Positions 59,100 to 64,000 of a DNA stretch of 64,000 bases are shown here, piece after piece. Origin of the DNA: Centroberyx gerrardi (Eukaryota; Chordata; Actinopteri; Beryciformes; Berycidae). Position 1 is the first letter of the stretch, and each line of letters begins with the position of its first letter. The position numbers were made by a program, and so were the translations under genes. Location: positions 7,579,807-7,643,806 of the forward strand of contig NC_136017.1 in the NCBI RefSeq assembly GCF_048128805.1. Direction: 5' to 3'. Under the pieces are notes generated by a model that was not told where the DNA came from, did not search any database, and saw only the letters and a program-made list of their open reading frames with translations.

Positions 59100-60660
59100 C
59101 CATGAGAAACGTAAAAACATGTTTGTGCTCGCAAGCGACTCTCTGCACACGCTCACACGCACACATTCAGACACACACAATGAGCTCGAGTGGAGGATCC
59201 AGGTACAAGGAAGAAGCTCTTGTGCACAGGATACTGACGGGACGGTTGTTTTTCCTCATCTGGAGACGAAAGGGCGAGCGGGGGGCAGAGAAGAAAAGGG
59301 AGGGAGCGGAAGAAGAGAGATTAAAAACAATGTGGGGTTAAGCAAAAAAATTGACGCAAATATTAAGCAGTGTTTCAGAAAGGGATGAAAAATTAGCGGT
59401 GGCTTTTATCTGGTGCAATATCAGTCAAAAAAATCAAACGCATGAGTTGGTGCAGAATTGAAATATGGGGTTAAAGGAGGGGTTGAGGATGGGAGGAGGG
59501 GAGGGAGGCTGTAAAGAGGAACTGGTAGGAGTGTTGGGAAGACATACATTACACTGGATGACAGGCAGCTGTTTCCTTTCCCTTCACAGGTTTGGCCAAA
59601 GTTGCCTCAAATTGCAGAGCAGGGCAAAGTTGGGTGGTGATGGGAGGGTGTTTTTATTATTATTATTATCATTTTTCTATGACTCTTGTTGTGTCTTTTT
59701 TGTTTGTCTTTGTTAGATAGTTGTCTAATCGTTATCGTATCGTTGAATTGCCCATTTGTGTTGTCCATTATCGTCTGTTTAAATAAAATAAAAAAAATAT
59801 TTGATAACAAAAAAGAAAAACATAGTTACAAAGTGCTTTACAATACAGAGAGGAGAAATACGCACATAAAAAAGACATGACAATAAAATGCAATTACATA
59901 AAAAGGTAAGATATCACAGGTTAAAATCACGACTTGTAAATATGCATCCATCAATACAAGTGAATGGGACAGTGATGGTACAGTATTGAATCCCTGCTGG
60001 GAGGGATTTCATGCGCACTTTCTACCTGAAGAGTGAAAAACAAATACTTAGCGAACCTATAAAACGCAATAATGCTGTGACCATATCGTTTTACAGGCTC
60101 CCATTCTTATACACACACACACACACTGGCTTACACACGCGGGGTTACCCTTGCCCTCCTTTGGCAGTATAGTCTGATTAAAAGCGTTGGCATGGCAACA
60201 AGATAGCGCCTTTGCTGGCTGGTGAGCTAATGTGTTTTCCTGATCGGGGGAAATATGGGCCAGGGCAGTAAAATGGCATGATGCACAGGCAATAACATCC
60301 ACATAGACGTTTCATAGACGGTAAACGCTTGCCACAGTCACCCATAGAAAGCAAAACAAGAAGTGAATAGCAGGGTTTGACCAATATGGGATTTTGAAGG
60401 CCGATATTTGTGTATTGAAGGTGCAGATATTCAACATTCAACTTTAAATGTGTCGTTTTTAACGCCAAAAAATGCAAAGATTCTGTGTTTTCCTCTGAAT
60501 TTTATTTTATTCTTGTCAGGGTGGAAAAGCCTCTGAAACCGCATTTAGAGCATCATAGGACACTAAAACTCTCCACTGAAATCCAGACTAATGAAATGAT
60601 CGCAGTTCTTTAAGGCAGGGTGACCCACTAGATCTGTTCAATGGCAGGGGAAACTCTAGG
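59100..60660. other. Intergenic spacer
   Basis: No gene recognised. A GGCCGATATTTGTGTATTGA fragment at about 60398 resembles the palindromic hAT-like piece in arpc2 intron 9. Confidence 0.4.
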
Positions 60661-60661
60661 G

Positions 60662-60959
60662 ACAGTGGTTCTCAGGAGGTCCAGGGGTCCTTGAGGGGGT
60701 TCCAGGGGGTCCCCAGCAAATTGACGAATTGTTAAACTTCACCATTATTTCATTTACAAGAAGTTGACACAGTTAGAGAAGATAGAAGAATGACTGTTTT
60801 GGTCATAGTTATGTTACAAGTTACAGATATTCATGGAATTCTGGACAAAATCAAATCTAACAATAAAAATATTCTCAGATTTGGGTCAAATGGGGGGTCC
60901 ATGGGCCTAATGTGGACTATATTAGGGGTTCTAGATATGAAAAAGGTTGAGAATCACTG
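60662..60959. mobile_element. hAT-like MITE with near-perfect 8-bp target duplication
   Basis: The ends CAGTGGTTCTCA and GGTTGAGAATCACTG are inverted repeats. CTCTAGGG (60654-60661) and CTCTAGGA (60960-60967) flank the element as an 8-bp duplication with one mismatch, the length expected for hAT. No transposase frame. Confidence 0.75.
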
Positions 60960-60967
60960 CTCTAGGA

Positions 60968-62346
60968 TACAATACTACTATATGAACTGTTTTACTCCAT
61001 CCTGTTCATTATTACACAGTCTTGTACTTCCATCCTTGTGTGAGTAAAACCATCTTACGGTTTGTTTTTCCGATGCTCTGCTGGACTCTCACCATCCACA
61101 GCAACGCACTGTAGGTCACACTGCCTGAATGCAAATATTGATATAATGATAAACATACAGAGTGATATGTATAATATCTACAGTCTAATGGAGGTGTTGG
61201 ACTGTCTCCTTGCACTGAAAACAAGGTCCTGTTACCATGTGTGTCAGTCTGTATTTCTGTCACTATGCTTTTTGGCAATAAACTGATTCGGATTCTGAAA
61301 GAAAAATGCCAAATTCACTCTCATTCAGAAAATCAATTCCCCACATTTGGTCCGGACATCTAATTTTCTCTTAATCTCTCTCTCTTAATATATATATATA
61401 TATTAAATATGATTCTCTCCAATTGGCATATTTAGTTAATTCGTTCATACGTACCTGCCTTTTCTTTTCCTTTCACCTATTGGTGCTTCAGCATAAAAAG
61501 ACGTCTGTACCTGGTCATAAAAAACTGTAGCAAAGGTCAACAGTACTACCAAATGACAAAATGTAATTTCTTTTAGCATGGAGTGAACATTTTTGTGGCT
61601 GGCATCAAACCAGAGCACAAGACAGATTCGACTTTATTGTTTTCCTAACATGATCACGCTGAAATATGTTTATGGTTGGTCAAATGTCTGACCAGGAAAT
61701 GGTGGTTTTATATAGGATCAATCCATTTTAAAGTTCTGCCCTCTGACCAAAGGAGTTGGATGATATATTTGTCATCATAATGAAAGGAGTCAGAAGGGCA
61801 TAAATAGCATTATGAGTAAAAAAAAATGACTTCTATAGATCATAATAAGGCTCTTAATGAGATCTGTCTAGGACAAAAAGCCCTCTGTTCAAATGAACTG
61901 ATCCACAAAACGTTGAAAAATTAAAGAGGCCGTTAATGAGAACGGAATATGGGCTTTCCTGCATCTTTAGTCAAAGCCTTCTTACACGATTTTAGTTCCA
62001 AATCCTCACTATTATTATATTTTTTTTAGATTTTTGTAATGTTTTTAAGGTGGATCATGCCTAAATTCAACACATAAAGAGCAGATTTGTGATTATGATC
62101 AAATATATACATGGATCAACCTCAACCACTACACTCGCATCACAGAATGTTCTAGCTGTAAAAGTACACAGCCTGTTGATCGATGCTGTGGTTTTGAGAT
62201 GCTCTACTTCTTTAAGGGTCGAGTCGTCTCCGGTCTGACTCAACAGCTCGCTTTACTCATGTCTGCCCTGAAGTACAGATAAGACGAAACCAAGTTATAA
62301 TTGAATCAAAGAGTCTAAAGACAGTCTAAATAAAGCAAGAGACTAC
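60968..62346. other. Spacer downstream of aamp
   Basis: AT-rich with a short (TA)n at about 61388-61403. No gene recognised. Confidence 0.4.
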
Positions 62347-62352
62347 TTTATT
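62347..62352 (-). other. aamp: Candidate aamp polyadenylation signal
   Basis: TTTATT on the plus strand (AATAAA on the minus), about 1 kb past the aamp stop codon. Nearer variants may be used instead. Confidence 0.35.
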
Positions 62353-63382
62353 TGTTTTTTTGAGATGTTACGGTAAGTCCGGTCTCTTTCCCAGGCCTCC
62401 GAATGTCACCATGACCAATAAAACGACCACTTTTGTCCCAAAGGATGAACTCACAGCTTCATGATGCATCTCCATCTTATCTCAAATCACTACTAAAATA
62501 ATAGCGCACACATTAATAATGACAAAATAGATGACAAACATAAACCGATAACGTTCACTTGGGAATGGGTAGGAGTGACGAATTACAGAGTCTTTGGTTG
62601 AAAACGTGTTTTAATGGTTACCAAGAGGAAAAGGATATGAATTATTTTATATTATTTACATTTGAGGTGAGGTCACATCAAAAATTTGGCGAGATAATTG
62701 TTGACAGAGCGGTCTGTCTGAGAGCTGGAAGACCACACACACATCCTCGGGGAATAATAAACTAGGAAGGGGAGTCTGGACAATCTAGTCCTAACTTTTA
62801 GATCGTCGCTCCAAAAAAAAACCTGATTATGAACAAAAAACAAAACAATCAACATCAAAACAATCTCATCACAAGCTTTGAGTATTACGGGATATTATCT
62901 GTAAAACATTGCTAGAGGACAAAACATTAATAGGAATCGCAAAGTTAAACACATAAGGGTTTATAATGCATCACTCTTTTGAATTTCACTCTGTTTAATC
63001 TCTTTGGGATTCCTGTACAATAGCACACTTGAGATAAACTAATGAGGACTCCGTTTGTTTTGAAGGATCGTGCTTTCGAAACGCTGTGCAGACCAGAACC
63101 AAAACGCACAAACTCCTTTTCTTTCCTCGGCTGCTTTAGGTGCGCTTGATTTAGCTCGCAGGTTAGAAAAGACACCAGAGCATGATGGTAAAACCCTGGA
63201 AAAACGCGCCTGCCGGGCTGCATCGAGCGCAACGAACACACAGGAAAAAAAAAATCTTTTCACCGCTGTTTGCTATAATCCTAAAACAGTCAAATCAACC
63301 TGTCCCACATCTCTGCTATTTCCCCCTTAAATCCTTCCTCTCTCTCCTCCTCCCCGTCTCCTTTCTTCCCCCCGGACTCTCT

Positions 63383-63933
63383 TTACCGATCGGGTCTTTG
63401 GAGGCAGAAGACTTTCGCCTGGTTGTCTCCGGAAGCGGTGATTGCTATAGACCCTTCCCTGCAGGCGAGACAGAGAAAAGGACAGTAAGGGGTCAAAGGT
63501 CCGGAGAGGAGTCGGTGAGAGAATTTGAAATGATTTCTCAGAGATCTGTTGTGCTAAAAGACAGCTTAAAAATGTATGCTAAAATCTATTTCTTTCATCA
63601 ATGGGACTAAATCAATGTCTGAAGAAACAAGATCCCCAGAGAATACAAGGTCGTATATTAGAGATGCACTGATACTAATTATTCAAAACCAATACAAAGT
63701 ACTTTATTAAGTAGATCGACCGATCCAAGTACTACTCATTTAACCTCATTCGTACCACCTATTATTAATCAGTCCTACCTGTTGAGGGTGAAGTCGAGGA
63801 TCTCGGCTGTGTGGCCGTGGTACTCGGACACCATGTTGCCAGAACGGGCGTCCCATAAGCGCAGCGCTCCATCTAAGCTGCAGGTAGACACCACCGCAGA
63901 AGACTCTTCCCACCGTAGGTGGACGATGCCAGC
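63383..63933 (-). CDS. aamp: aamp, angio-associated migratory cell protein (last two coding exons)
   Basis: WD40-repeat protein linked to cell migration. Two coding exons are visible: 63779-63933 (155 bp) and 63383-63458 (76 bp), joined by a GT-AG intron with matching phase. The first encodes [31 protein letters not shown] and [14 protein letters not shown], a complete WD blade closely similar to human AAMP ([27 protein letters not shown]). The second encodes [17 protein letters not shown] and ends CLQRPDR then TAA (63383-63385), matching the human ending CVQRPDR. The acceptor of the first lies at 63934 (TTCTTCCAG). The N-terminal exons continue past base 64000. Confidence 0.93.
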
Positions 63934-64000
63934 CTGGAAGAACATGCAGAGGATTTTCAGGTGACGTTAACACACCTTCTGGCAGCCATATTGGAGGATG

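Noticed and set aside
63746-63973. 75-codon minus-strand frame over the aamp exon
   Set aside because: A shifted frame of the true WD40 exon, which is recognised in the other frame with proper splice borders.
1-64000. CRISPR array, phage or bacterial operon
   Set aside because: All tandem repeats are simple microsatellites without regular unique spacers, and the genes are spliced vertebrate genes.

Overview
This is a nuclear segment of a ray-finned (teleost-type) fish genome. The genes are intron-split vertebrate genes with GT-AG introns. The spacers are AT-rich and full of fish-type repeats: Tc1-, hAT- and TTAA-flanked miniature elements, L2-like LINE 3' tails, tRNA-type SINE pieces and long CA/GA/CT microsatellites. 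The species cannot be named from the sequence alone.

Layout: (1) 254-8400, minus strand: slc19a1 (reduced folate carrier); its last coding part lies left of base 1. (2) 10945-12021, minus: one CXCR1/CXCR2-type chemokine receptor. (3) 12022-20968: about 9 kb of spacer with a Tc1-like MITE, a GA/CT hairpin, an L2-like LINE fragment and a foldback element with a target-site duplication. (4) 20969-31927, plus: complete ten-exon arpc2. (5) 33996-39525, minus, and 39954-46790, plus: a head-to-head pair of intermediate-filament genes, one type I (K18-like) and one type II (K8-like), sharing a 428-bp promoter interval. (6) 49514-50539, minus: gpbar1 (bile-acid receptor). (7) 51361-52840: a decayed, intronless coiled-coil coding stretch. 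(8) to about 63380: repeat-rich spacer. (9) 63383-63933, minus: the last two coding exons of aamp.

CXCR1/2, ARPC2, GPBAR1 and AAMP are neighbours in tetrapods (human 2q35), so the backbone is an old conserved block. The keratin pair between arpc2 and gpbar1 is the main departure. Its exon lengths match the classical type I and type II keratin patterns, so these look like intact genes. The type I partner has a degenerate rod end and a 160-residue tail with a 23-serine run. The pair may be ordinary K8/K18 relatives or the fish 'thread keratin' alpha/gamma genes; sequence comparison would decide. No prokaryotic-type system, CRISPR array or rRNA gene is visible. Nearly all other open frames are antisense shadows or translated microsatellites.
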